A DNA stretch of 64,000 bases from Daphnia pulex (taxonomy: Eukaryota > Arthropoda > Branchiopoda > Diplostraca > Daphniidae). This document shows, one piece after another, positions 51,891 through 63,834 of this stretch (position 1 is its first letter; each line of letters starts with the position of its first letter). The stretch covers positions 9,114,001 through 9,178,000 of the forward strand of contig NC_060019.1 in assembly GCF_021134715.1 (NCBI RefSeq), in the 5' to 3' direction. Below the pieces are notes generated by a model, which had not been told where the DNA came from, searched no databases, and saw only the letters and a program-made list of their open reading frames with translations. Made by a program: the position numbers and the translations under genes.

Positions 51891-53438
51891 AACAAAAGTG
51901 GGTGTTACTAAAACGCGAAGCGAAACGGCGGAACGCGAAACTCCTAAAACGCGAAACAGTGGTGCGAAACGGTCCCAAAAATTGGGGACCGTTTCGCGGG
52001 TCCAATGGCCTAAGGGCATCCTAAAGTGCGAAACCATTTGCGAAACCTTTGATTTTTGAAATATAAAAAATATCCAGTTTTTAAATTTCTGAACGCCCAA
52101 GGGCATCCTAAATTGCGAAACTACTTGCGAAATATTTTACTTTTGAAATTTAAAAATGATACTATTATTTAATTTAAATAAATAATATGAACATCTTGAA
52201 TTCCACCGTTTATTGTAGTTTGAACAGATTCAAAGAGTAATTGAATAACAAAGATGGGCTTGGTAACAAGTTCTGTTGGTTTATTCATACATATTTTCGT
52301 ACAAAGTCAATAATTACAGACTCAGACATAAATAGGTTATAGTTTCTGAAATTAAACTGGCCGGTATAGCTATTTGGGCATCAATTCTACACAAGATAAT
52401 TCGCCGTTAATTGATTTTGATAATGAGTAAGGCAATGAATGCATGTATGCCGCTTTGCGCTTTCTCACCCTGGCCATATGGCTGTGTATTTCCCGTCGTC
52501 TTTTGTCGAAGCCGGTCGAAGCACTTGGAGCGTGGCCAAACCGAAGTAGCTCTTGCACAACGTCTCGCCATTGCTGATGGATGCTCTTTTATTCGAATGC
52601 TCCGGAGCGTTTAGAAAAAAAAGGCTCTTAAACAAAATAACCCCAAAAAATAAATCTTCTATTTTATTATTTTCTTTTTTAATTTGATAGAAAAAGAAAT
52701 CATATTCCCAAGGACGACATTTTTATGTGTTTGACTCGCAATCAGAATTGATCGGAATAGATTTATTTTGTCGTCTATAACGCTAAATTATAAAAGAAGT
52801 GGTGGTCGTGATATGACGAGACCGGTGCTCATCATCATTAACCCACACCTGTTGAAATATTATATTTTTGGTTTGAAGCTGTGGGATGATGTGTATAATA
52901 GTACCAACCGTGTAGACATTTTAGTATCATATTAATACTTTTTCTTTTTTTTTAACATCAGTCGACGAGAAAAAAAGAGTAAAAAAGAAGAAGAAGCCAA
53001 AAAAAACGAACGATAACGACGTCTTCGTGACTACTTAGTCTCTTTGAAACGAACTTGTTTTTCTTTTTCTCTCTCGAATAATTTCAACTTTTCTGCTTTT
53101 TTTATTTTTTGCTGCTGCTTTTGTCAATGAGACAAACCGAGACAGAGCGTTCCGTGTACACACATTTAAACTCAACTGCCAACATACATATCAACAGCCA
53201 GTTCGGTAGTTAGTTAGGTTAGTAAGTAGTTAACTTTTAACCATGCTTTTAACAATGCACTGAGCTACTGACGTCGACTGTTTCGCGTCTACGGTTTCGC
53301 ATTTTAGTAAGACCTCTAGCGCCTAAACTGCGAAACGGTCCCGAAAATTTTTGGGACCGTTTCGCACCACTGTTTCGCGTTTTAGGAGTTTCGCGTTCCG
53401 CCGTTTCGCTTCGCGTTTTAGTAACACCCAACAAAAGT
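51891..53438. repeat. 9-bp target duplications flanking the MULE-like element
   Basis: AACAAAAGT lies at 51,891-51,899 and again at 53,430-53,438, directly outside the two element ends. A 9-bp duplication is typical of Mutator-like transposons. Confidence 0.85.
51900..53429. mobile_element. Non-autonomous MULE-like DNA transposon, 1.53 kb
   Basis: Terminal inverted repeats start GGGTGTTACTAAAACGCG and match almost perfectly for about 85 bp, then more loosely for some 60 bp more. They are packed with GCGAAAC motifs, as expected for transposase-binding sites. Just inside the left end a roughly 75-bp unit (AAGGGCATCCTAAA, then TGCGAAAC) occurs twice (about 52,010 and 52,090). The inside holds no transposase. 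A minus-strand frame of 62 codons at 52,370-52,558 (MQELLRFGHAPSASTGFDKR) looks protein-like but I do not recognise it; it could be captured host sequence. The 9-bp duplication argues for Mutator; an 8-bp family such as hAT is less likely. Confidence 0.75.
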
Positions 53439-53750
53439 ACAGCAGACGAAGACGAGATTTTGTTGTACTAGAACAGTACTGCCTCAGGGTCGAAGTGTAC
53501 TACAAAAGGAGGAGTTCACCTTGATTTTTCCTTGACGTTTCACACGTAGATGTAATGTTTTTTTTCAAGAGTTTGTAAATTGATCGTATTTTTATGCCTT
53601 TTGGCGTCCTGCATGTTTAGCATGTTGTAATTTTGTTTTGTTTTTTATTTACTACCAGTTTAAGCAGTTGGTTTGTTTGTGTGCCATTGCTGTGGACTAA
53701 GGAGAAAACTAAAATTTTTGAAATAAAACCAATCCACATTCGTTTTTAAA

Positions 53751-54145
53751 ATGTCGCAGCAGTCTCGTGCATTGTACAAAACGGTATTGTGAACCTACTG
53801 CTTTTACTATGATCATGAAGATGTTTCACTTACATTTCTGTGGAACTGTGTAGATGTTACATCTTGGCAAAGATTACCCAGGTGGTTACCCATATTTTCG
53901 TAATAAACTAAAAAATGCTTTCATGAAGAACAGTGCTCTGAAAGACCAAAAAGAAATTGACTCAGCAATAGCAAGAGGAGAATTTGTTATCAAAGAACTA
54001 GAAGGTAACTTATCACTTCTTGTTTTCTTCGAAAGGAAATACATTATTAATATTTACTTATACATACTTAATAATTTATGTTTCTGTAGCACTCTACATG
54101 CTAAGAAAATACCGTGCATTAAAGAAAAGGTATTACGAAGAATGA
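53751..54145 (+). CDS. ETFRF1: ETFRF1 (LYRM5), LYR-motif protein
   Basis: Three exons (53751-53783, 53854-54004, 54090-54145) join to 79 codons plus stop. Key marks are ALYKTMLHLGKDYP (the LYK form of the LYR motif, split by intron 1), GYPYFRNKLKNAFMKN, ARGEFVIKELEALYMLRKYR and the end KKRYYEE. These fit human ETFRF1/LYRM5 at about its usual length of 88-90. The family binds the mitochondrial acyl carrier protein. ETFRF1 strips FAD from electron transfer flavoprotein and so tunes fatty-acid oxidation. The last stop lies 37 bp from the stop of the convergent POLR1D gene. Confidence 0.95.
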
Positions 54146-54182
54146 GGTTGTATTTCTGATTATCAATACAACATTGAAAACT

Positions 54183-57100
54183 TTACACTTCCATCTGATT
54201 TGACTTATAGTCCACCACTGCTGTCTGTAATAATACAAATTATTAACTCAAATATAACTGAGATGTTTCATTACAATTACCTCAAATGTTTTAAGGATAT
54301 GATCACTCAAGTTTTGCAGTTGTTCAAGTCCCTCTCTGAGAGCATCAACAGCAGATATGCTTTTTGTTTCAATCCTCAAGTGCAACTTGTTTTCAGATGG
54401 ATGAGGGATGGTGTAGCCACAGAAAATAACATCAGGACTGTTAGGAATATTCCATTCCAACAGACGACGACGAGATCAGGACGCCGCACAACAACACCGG
54501 CGCACCTACGCGACTATTGCCTTGGGGGCCCCCGATAGGTGGCCCCAAATTCAGTCGTTGTTACCCTACCCCCTATTGTTTATTTCCCCCCAATTTACTG
54601 TACAATATTGAGTGTGTTAAAATAGACGAGAGGTAAAAGACACGGTTTTGTTCGTGTCTAATTTATTCAACTTGGAAACTGTAAGTAAACGGCCCGACAC
54701 GCCGAACATCCCTATTACATTTTCTACATGGTCCTTCGAACGGTTTTTAACCCAGTGCATAACCGTGTCCTCCCTCTCAAATCACTCAAATCAACTCACT
54801 CAAAACTCAAAATTGTGAAGCCGGTTGGGGCTACACAATTCTAGACCCCCCAAACGTTTATCTTTGTTTCTTTCTTTTGTTGTTGGGTGGTTAAAATCTG
54901 CCCAAACTAAAACTACTAAATTGTAAAAACAAAAAAGACGTAGAAAAGGGGGGAACCTATGCCCAAAAATTCCATTTTTTTTCTTTCGACTTTTTTGTGC
55001 CTTTCGTTGTCGGGCTAGCCTGAGGGGGCGGCCATTGAACACGCCGTCCCAACCTCTGGCCCATAGATCGGCCTGGGCTAAACTACTGGGATTTCGTCTC
55101 CTCTTTTCATTGCACGTGTGTCCTCCCGTATCCATTCTTCGCTTGCTGATGGTATCGAGTCAGAAATAATCTTTCTCTTTCTCTCAACATTCACAGAGGA
55201 GCCGAAAGGTCTCCAAAACAACCGCTAAATACAATTATTGAATGAATATTCTCTGTCCATCTGTCCTTCCTTAAAAAAAAAAAAGAAAAAAAACCCTCTT
55301 ACATAGGATCCCGAAACATCGGTGCATCCAAACGAAAAAAAAAAAAACTATTTCTCTCTCACGCTCACTGTAGTGGCACGCCGCAAGGGGCGCCACCAAC
55401 AAAAAAAAAAAAAATTATTTCTCGCTCACGCTCAGTGTAGTGGCACGCCGCAAGGGGCGCCACCAAAAAAAAAAAAACTTTATTTCCTCTCTCGCAAAGT
55501 GTAGTGGCACGCCGCAAGTGGCGCCACCAACAACAGAAAAAAACCAGATTCACTTAATTGAGTCATCCAGCCCGGATTTTTGCAGGAGCCTGGGTATTAC
55601 CCTAGCTCCAAATTTAAATCGATTCTTTTTCAGATACATCCAAGGGATTTCAAACAAAGTGGAAACAAAAAACGGAAACTCATCCGTTCCACGAAACCCC
55701 AAGGAAAACAGGAAAAGGAAACGGGCAAATCAGTCGATAAGTGATCGAAAAAAAAAAAAAAATTAAATTAATTCTCTATTTCATCTCCTTTTCCCCAGTC
55801 AACAGCTCTTGAAGAGCTACACAACCAGGAAGAATGGTTCAGTCAATGAAAAACACAAGGTCAGCCACCAAAGGCCACATAACAAGAGCAATAACCCGGA
55901 TCAACGGATTTGCAAATCAAGTAATGGCCCAAGAAGATGTTAAAGAACTAGAAACCTTAGAAACAAGATTGAAAAGTCTCTTCGAAAGCTACCAAAGCGC
56001 AACAAAAGAAATCAAGGAGAAATTAATAGCGACCAAGGCCGCGCAGGAGGAGATTGATGGGGATCTGGACACCTTTCTCCAAGTTCAAGATGAAGTGTCT
56101 GGAGCAAGATCAATCATCAAGCAGAAGAAGCAAGAATGGTTGGACGACGTGAAAGAAAAGCAAGAGGCAAAGAAAGAAGAGGACAGAGACAAACGATTGT
56201 TAGCGCTCTTCCAACAACAGGCAACAAGCCAAGCAGCAAATCAAGCGGCAAATCAAGCAGCAAATCAAGCAGCAAATCCAGCAACAAGTCAAGCACAGAT
56301 GGCGCAAATTATTGCCCAAATCATGGCGGCCATTCCGGCACCTCCCGCGCCAGTAATCAACGTGACGGCAGCACCAGCCCCAGCTTCAGCCGTACAGTCG
56401 ATACGATTGCCGCAGCGACAAATTAAGCACTTCAAAGGAGACGTACTGGAATGGACCCAATTCTGGGAATCCTTTAACGCAGCTGTCCACTCTTCATCTC
56501 TTTCAAACGTCCAAAAATTCGATTACCTCAAGGAATATCTTAAAGGTGAGGCGTACCTGTTGGTTAACAATCTTGAATTAACAGATGCGAATTACCAAGT
56601 CGCAATCGACGAACTGAAAAGGATGTACGGGAAGACGGACGTTCTAATCGACGCGCACATTGAGAAACTGGATGCCTTGCAGCCCGTAAAGGACGGGAAC
56701 GACGTTCCAGCTCTGAGGAGCTTCCAGCTGAATCTCCAATCGCACATTAGCGCGTTGGAAACGTTAGGAGTCCCCACAAGTTCCTTTGGCGGACTCCTCG
56801 GAGCAAGATTAATCAAATTAATTCCTACCAGGCTCCAACAAGAATGGGCAAAATCGCCAACAAACAAATCAACGGACATCGAGATGGTCATCAAATTCAT
56901 TGGAGATCAAATCGACGCGGCCGAAAGGTTCAACCGAATCAAAGGTGTGGAAAAGGAGAAATCGTCTCCAGCTCCTAAACAGCCCAAACCGGCAAATCCA
57001 CAGCCGGCAACAGCATCACAATTGGCAGTAGGAGCCAAAGCAAGTCCAGCTCCTCAGGTTAAATCCGCCTTAAAAAATAAAAACGTTAAATTTAACCCAA

Positions 57101-60100
57101 GTTGGATTGTGTGCGAAAGGCCCTGCATCTTCTGCAGCCAAATTCACTGGCCGACAAAATGTCCGAAAGGGCTGACGGAAAGGAAAAAGATAATCTTTGA
57201 TTTGAAAAGGTGCGTCAACTGTTTTGGAGACAAACACGCGCTGAAGGATTGCACATCCGCCCGGAACTGCAACAAGTGCGGAGGGAGGCACCACACCGCT
57301 CTCTGCGACAAAGGAGACGTCAGAGTCACCAATCCCACAACAGCAGCAATAATCGTGGCCAGCGATCCAACTTTGACAACCACAGCCTGTGCAAGCAGCT
57401 TTGGACAATTGATGCTGAAAACGGCAACAGTCATCATCAGCGGCCAAAACGGTAACGAAACAAGAGCGATTTTATTTGCAGACGACGGAAGTCATCGTTC
57501 TTGGGTGCTGAAATCACTCTCATCGCAACTTAACATGAAGACAGTAGCGGTGGAAAACATCAGCACAAGAGTGTTTAAGAAAAAGGAACCCAACAAGCCC
57601 GAAATGACAAAAAACGTCGAAATGCAAGTAAGGGGCACCTGGCAAGGCGCCCCAAAAGTTACACTAATGGCTTTAGAATCGGATCACATTTCAGATACCG
57701 GCCCGTACGTAGGATCCGAATTTGCAAACAGCCTCTGGATCCAAAACGAAAAATTGGCCGACGACAGATTCGAGATGGCACACACCGAAGATCAGCCAAT
57801 TGGAATTTTAGTCGGAATGGACCAGATGTTCCAGATCATGTCGAATGAAGCCGCCATACAGAGTCCATGCGGATTGCGCGCGTTTCAAACGAAACTCGGA
57901 AGAATGATTGCTGGACCATCTCAAGAAGCAAAATCGAAGACAGGAACTCAAGTAATCCAAAATTTAATTTTAACATCAAGTTACCCGATTCCACAGATTA
58001 CGTCAACATTCGCGACAAGTAGCCAAAAAAGAAAAATCCTTTCAACTCAAGCAAACAAAACTCCGATGGAAAAGGAGACTGGAACGGCCAGTCCCCAAAC
58101 TACGCCAATAGGAGCGTCATTCTCAGATGCCCCAATCGGATCCAGCGGAGAAGAAGATAGTAAATGGTTTGAGAAGGAAGAACAAGTTGCTGCTAATTTC
58201 GACCTTTCTCTTTTCTGGAAAATAGAAAATTTTGCGAACCTTGAAGGCGCTGATGCAGTGGAATCGGATGATCGCTTCGATTTCTTTGACGAAAAAATAA
58301 CGAGATGGCCAGATGGAAGATACTGTACACCGATCCCTTGGACAACTGACAAGTGGAGACTTCAGAAAAATCTCCCGTTGGCCACCGGAAGAGTGGAAAG
58401 CACAATAACAAGATTGAGAAAAAATCCAGGAGACTTGGTGAATTACCACGCAGAAATCCAAAAGCTCATCGACAGCAAATTCGTCGAGGAGGCGAACATG
58501 GACTACGAAGAACTTCACACCTATCTCCCACATCATCCGATCTTCAGAGGCGACAAATCAACGACGAAAATCAGACCCGTCTTTGACGGAGCAGCAAAAA
58601 CGAAATTTGGACCAAGTCTGAACGACGTGTTGGAGACCGGACCAAATCTCAATCCCGATCTCCTATCAGTGCTATTACGCTTCAGAAAGTACGAGATTGC
58701 CTGGATCGCCGACATAGAAAAAGCCTTTCTAAACATCGCCCTGCAGCCGGAAGATGCTGAAGCAATCAGGTTTTTATGGCCCAGGGATCCAGCAGTGGCT
58801 GGATCGCCTCTTATTGCCTACAAGTGGAAGAGAGTGCCCTTTGGCCTTAGTTCTAGCCCCTTTCTCCTACGTGTTACAATTAACAAACATTTCAAATCAC
58901 TAAAGTCTCGTTTTCCAGAAACTATTCAACAGCTGGAAGAAAGTTTGTACGTTGACGATTACCTCGGCGGAGCAAACAATTTATCAATCGCCAAGAAAAG
59001 AGTCGATGAGACGGACGAGATCTTTAGTGACGCCCAACTCAACATGAGAAGCTGGGCAACCAACAACGAAGACCTCAAACAACACCTGAAGGAGAAAGGA
59101 CTGTCGAATCAAGTCGTAGGCCTACTCTCCCCAGCCTTGGACGGCCAACAGAAGGTGTTAGGAATCCGGTGGGACACCGGATCCGATTCGTTCAAATTCG
59201 ACCCAGCATCCATCATCCAAGCAGTGGAAGAAGTGGGAACGGAAATCACCAAAAGAAAGATACTCAGTATCTCGGCAAGAATTTTTGATCCAATTAGATT
59301 TTTATCTCCCACTGTACTTTTATTAAAGATTATTTACCAGAAGCTCTGGGAAAAGGAGATAGGTTGGGACCAAGCAGCTCCAGCCGATATCCAAAAATCT
59401 TGGAAGATAGTGATGACTGGTCTCGCCGATTTCACCGAACTACAAATTCCACGATGGATCGGACTATCCGAAAAAGTCACTTCTCACGAAATTCACGTCT
59501 TCGGAGACGCTTCTGAAGCAGCGTATGGAGCCGTAGCCTACGCCCGACTCCAAAAAGGACAAGAAGATCCACTCATCATCCTACTGGCCAGCAAGACGAG
59601 AGTTGCACCTCTACCTAAGAAAAAAGTAACTTTACCGCGTTTAGAATTGCTGAGCTCACTTTTAGCCGTACGTTTAGGTGAAGTCGTAAAAAATGCAATG
59701 CAAGTCCAGTATTGGAGAACTATCTACTGGTCAGACTCCTTGGTTGCACTAGGATGGATTAGAGGAGAGCCGAACAAATGGAAACCATTCGTCCGAAATC
59801 AAGTGGAAACGATTCGAAAATTTTCACAACCCGAGTGGTGGAGACACTGTCCAGGTCTCCAAAATCCGGCCGATCTTGCCTCGCGGGGAGCGCCAGCGCC
59901 AACGCTGGTAACCTCAACTCTTTGGTGGAACGGCCCGATTTGGCTCAAAGGAGAAGAAACGGAATGGCCAGATTCTCCCAACGACCAAATTCCACAAACA
60001 ATCCAGTCCGAAATGGAATCGGAAGCTAGGAGTACGACGGTCAGCACAACAGCAGCCATCGCAATTCCAACAGCCTCCGTCGACTGGAATCTCGACAAAA

Positions 60101-62544
60101 TTTCCACCTGGAATCGACTGTTAAGACGTACAGCCTGGGTCTCACGATTCCTCAGCAGGAGTCAAAAGAAGCTCAGACCTCCCGGTCCAGAACGAATGGA
60201 GTCGATAAAGGCAATTGGACCAGATGGAAAAGGAAGTGGAAAAGTTATCCGGATTACAAGATTATCCAGAGAGGAGCTGGATGAAGCGGAACTAACGATC
60301 TACAGACAGCTCCAACGAGAGCGGTATCCTAAGGCGTTTGAATCGCTACAGTTAGACAACACAATCCAGCCCAAGGAGAAAATCGCTGCACTTTTTCCAA
60401 TCTGGGACGCCAGAGACCGTCTCGTTCGAATCCATGGGAGAGTATCACTTGCCCTAAGAGATAGGAACATCGATCCCCCAATTTTGCTTCCTGCATCACA
60501 TATAGTAATCACTTTCTTAATTACAGACAAACACGAGTCGCTACTACATGCAGGAGCAAAGGTGACACTATCAGAGTTGAAAGAAAAATTCTGGATAGTT
60601 AAAGGACGACAGCAAGTGAAAAAGATTCTGTTTACTTGTGTGGAATGTAAAAAACTGACATCGCCACCATTCCAGGAACTAGCAGCCCCTCTTCCTTTAA
60701 ACCGACTCAAACATGCGCAATCTTTTCACGTTACAGGAGTCGATTTCGCTGGACCACTGCTGTACAAACCAGCACAGCGAAGGAAGAAAAGGAAAGCTCC
60801 ACCAAGCGTCCAGGATCCGACGCCAGCAGACGATCCAACTGAAGAGCGAATCGAGGAGCCACCCGCTGAAGGAGACGCTCCAATCGAAGCTCTAATCGTA
60901 GGCGAAGAGGATTCAGTCGAAGAAGATGTCGAAATCCAAGACATCTTAATAACAACAACTAAAGCTAAGAAAACGAACCATCTTAAAAGTTATGTTTGTC
61001 TTTTTACGTGTGCAGTCACTCGAGCGGTTCACTTGGAACTACTACCCGATATGACGGCGCGTTCCTTCTTACTAGCCTTTCGAAAATTCGCAGCTAGACG
61101 AGGACCCGTCTCAGTGATGTATTCGGACAACGCGCAAACGTTCCGATGTGTCGACCGATTCCTGAGAACTATTCACGCCGATCCCATCATTCAAGACTTT
61201 CTCGCGTCCAGAAAAACCCTTTGGATATTTTCCGCCAGCCTAGCGCCATGGTGGGGAGGATTCTGGGAACGGATGGTGAGGAGCGTCAAGGATCTGCTGC
61301 GACGCTCCAACGGTCGAGCCTGCCTTGACTACATGGAACTGGAAGCGAGTTTAGCAGAAATCGAGAGCGTAATCAACGCCCGCCCACTCAGCTATATTGG
61401 GGAAGGAGCTGACGATCCACTTCCGATAACTCCTAACCAATTTCTAAACAACAGACGTTCTACTCGTGCCGATCCGGAGCCAGCCGTTAACTTGCTGGAT
61501 CCTACATCGACCAGCATCGTACTACAAGAGATGGACAAGAACAGGAGGGAATATGTCGCTGACATCTGTGCTAGATTCGTCGACGATTATCTACTCCAAC
61601 TAGACAACTTCCACTCCAAAGGAAAATCCGGAAGGAAGATCCGCCTAGGAGAAGTCGTTGTTATCCACGACGAACACTCCAAACGACTCATGTGGTCTAC
61701 CGGAGTAGTGAAGGAACTGATTCCAAGCCGCGACGGACTCATCCGTTCTGTCATGCTCAAGATTCCAAATGGTAATTTAATTAATAGAGCCATTCAATGT
61801 CTTCACCCTATAGAGCTGCGAGAAGATCTCGCCGAAGACGTCGAAATTGGAAATCCGGAACCGATCCAGGAGCCGGAAGAGGATCCAAATCCAACTCTGC
61901 CAGAACCAGAAATCGATCTCGCTATCGGAGACGCTATGCCAGCTCCCGAAGAACCGGAAGACGTCGTCGAAGATGTCGAGCCGGATGCTACGGGCTCTGG
62001 TGGGGAGTGTGTTAGGAATATTCCATTCCAACAGACGACGACGAGATCAGGACGCCGCACAACAACACCGGCGCACCTACGCGACTATTGCCTTGGGGGC
62101 CCCCGATAGGTGGCCCCAAATTCAGTCGTTGTTACCCTACCCCCTATTGTTTATTTCCCCCCAATTTACTGTACAATATTGAGTGTGTTAAAATAGACGA
62201 GAGGTAAAAGACACGGTTTTGTTCGTGTCTAATTTATTCAACTTGGAAACTGTAAGTAAACGGCCCGACACGCCGAACATCCCTATTACATTTTCTACAA
62301 GGACTAAAGTATAAACAATTAATACATTTTCTATGTCAGTTTAGACGAACCATTACTTTTTCAAAATTATTGTCCGAATAGCGTTGCCAAGCGTATGCCC
62401 TTCCCCTTTAAATATAAAAGTCTTCATTCGGTCATCCTGCTCTTCTTCCCTCGCCTATGACAGGAATGTACCAATTACTAAAGAATCAAGAAAATATCGA
62501 GGCCATTAAAATTAACTAACCACTGCCAATCGTCGATTCTCCAT
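54183..62544 (-). CDS. POLR1D: POLR1D (RPAC2), RNA polymerase I/III subunit, split by an LTR element
   Basis: Four exons (62521-62544, 62357-62454, 54281-54437, 54183-54224) join to 106 codons plus stop. Exon 2 reads MKTFIFKGEGHTLGNAIRTI; exon 3 gives NPDVIFCGYTIPHPSENKL and LREGLEQLQNLSDHILKTFE; exon 4 adds TAVVDYKSNQMEV. These are the marks of RPAC2, partner of RPAC1 in the assembly platform of RNA polymerases I and III. The coding exons are whole and in phase, but intron 2, originally about 53 nt, now contains a 7.9-kb BEL/Pao element in opposite orientation. The element sits exactly on the 3' splice site. A copy of the acceptor AG remains on each side, so correct splicing is possible but untested. 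Confidence 0.92.
54434..54438. repeat. Target duplication AGGAC, left copy
   Basis: AGGAC precedes the left LTR and recurs after the right LTR at 62,300-62,304. Read on the minus strand it is GTCCT: the G of the acceptor AG plus the first four bases of POLR1D exon 3. Confidence 0.9.
54439..54728 (+). repeat. BEL/Pao 5' LTR, 290 bp
   Basis: Same length and, by eye, same sequence as 62,010-62,299. Confidence 0.93.
55330..55535 (+). repeat. Tandem repeat in the element's leader, three copies
   Basis: Three units of about 65 bp, each with an A run, a TTTC/CTCTC stretch, GTGTAGTGGCACGCCGCAAG and a GGCGCCACCAA end, lie between the primer-binding site and the long frame. Each unit contains CACGCCGCAAGGGGCGCCAC-like self-complementary sequence that could fold as RNA. 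Confidence 0.75.
62010..62299 (+). repeat. BEL/Pao 3' LTR, 290 bp
   Basis: Right LTR, followed directly by the second AGGAC copy. The element's long reading frame ends inside it at 62,109. Confidence 0.93.
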
Positions 62545-63377
62545 AGCAAATTCACTGATTTTCAAAAAGTTGAACTGTTGAAGGAACTGAAAAAACGTGT
62601 GAATTCTAAATATCATAGCAGACGATTCTTTTTCATCTGTAGACCAAGGACGACGCTAGAGGCACTGCATACATGGCTGAACCAGAGCTATAGACTGGCT
62701 GAACCGGGCTGAACTGAGAAACAATTTTATGAGTTGTTTAGGGACGATGTTGTAGGAACAAGACAGACAGACAGCTAATGTTTTTTGTCCAATTATTTGA
62801 ATTAAAATTCTTCTCCGAAACTTTTTCTAACCGTGCAGTCTGCAGTCTGCCAGCAGCAGAGTGATAGTCTGATTTCTGATAGACCCGTCGGGCGTGGGCG
62901 GTCCCGCCCGTAGTTGTTGAGTTTTCTATTTTCTACCGTGATTTTGTGCCAGGAAACTGAAACAGACTAGCGCTCTGAAATTTTCCAGAATGTCCATTCG
63001 ACGAAGAGAAAACGGTTTATACTGCCATTCCTTCCTAGACATTCCGTCTGAATGTAAAAATCATTTCGTCAGAGCTAATGAGCTATAGACTCCGACAGTC
63101 TATAGCTCTGATTCTATAGCTCTGATTTCGTATCATTCAATCTGGGTTTTTAGTCTTTTAAACACCCTGAGAGATGTATGAGTTGAAATATTTTCAAACT
63201 GTTCACTACAAAGCAAACTGTACTCAGCACCGAGAAATAAGGAAGATGAGATGATGATGATGAGAAAAGCAAGATAAGTGTATTGTATAGGCTGAGATTA
63301 TATGATTGAAAAAATATGCAGCAATTTTTCGGAATTATGTAGTGTTAAGTCTGCCATCACATGTAGTGTCCCAATTT
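62545..63377. other. Intergenic, with a 12-bp perfect hairpin
   Basis: This holds the POLR1D promoter and the chemosensory protein 3' region. A perfect inverted repeat GAGCTATAGACT / AGTCTATAGCTC with a 5-nt loop lies at 63,080-63,108, and TCTATAGCTCTGATT recurs just after it. No gene is seen. Confidence 0.5.
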
Positions 63378-63774
63378 TTAACCCGTTTTGTATTTAGCTT
63401 CGATCGCTACCCAATCTTCTAAATGATTCGCCTTCATAAAGTTGACAATTTGGTCGGACTTTTCAACCTGTTTGGGTGTGCAACCACTGCAACCCTCATT
63501 AAGGATTCGGGGCAGCATTCCTACATTACGTTTTTTATTAAAATTTCACAGTAAGTTTAGAATTAAAAATTTTTTTTTTACCTTTCCAATCTTTTCCATT
63601 TTTTTCACAGCGTCCGCGATCTAAAAGGCAATCTAAGTAGCGCTTCACAAGTTTCGTATTTTTCAAGACGTTATCAACATCCATGGTTTCGAGTGTCTCC
63701 CAACTCGTTTGCTGGGCAGAGGCGACAGCAGCCAGGGCAGCCAACACTATTAGGATGACGACGGTCGACTTCAT
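63378..63774 (-). CDS. Chemosensory protein (OS-D/CSP family)
   Basis: Two exons (63582-63774, 63378-63520) join to 111 codons plus stop. The signal peptide is KSTVVILIVLAALAAVASA. The mature part shows the family's four-cysteine pattern: YLDCLLDRGRCEKNGK (C-x6-C), then EGCSGCTPKQVEKSD (C-x2-C). It ends with HLEDWVAIEAKY. CSPs are small secreted helical proteins that carry hydrophobic ligands; in crustaceans their role is little known. The intron lies one base after the Lys codon of DWK, a position shared by many arthropod CSP genes. Start: first Met before the signal peptide. Confidence 0.93.
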
Positions 63775-63823
63775 ACTTCTTCTGCGTATGAAAATGGATT
63801 GTTCCCTTTGATTGGACAACTAA

Positions 63824-63834
63824 CGTGTTTATAG
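63824..63834 (-). promoter_or_regulatory. TATA-like box for the chemosensory protein
   Basis: The minus strand reads CCTATAAACACG about 55 nt ahead of the start codon, a spacing that allows a short 5' UTR. No other core element was identified. Confidence 0.5.

Larger units (their letters stand above)
54439..62299 (+). mobile_element. BEL/Pao LTR retrotransposon, whole-looking, 7.9 kb
   Basis: Two 290-bp LTRs (54,439-54,728 and 62,010-62,299) start TGTTAGG, end TACA and look identical by eye, flanked by a 5-bp AGGAC duplication. A tRNA primer-binding site (TGGTCCTTCGAACGG) follows the left LTR at once, and a short purine run precedes the right one. One open frame (55,834-62,109) encodes a fused Gag-Pol and runs into the right LTR. 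In order it shows a Gag coiled region with zinc knuckles, an aspartic-type protease region, reverse transcriptase with YVDDYLGG, RNase H, and integrase. This order and the Gag-Pol fusion are typical of BEL/Pao. No envelope gene is seen. With matching LTRs and no visible break it is a very young insertion. Confidence 0.93.
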
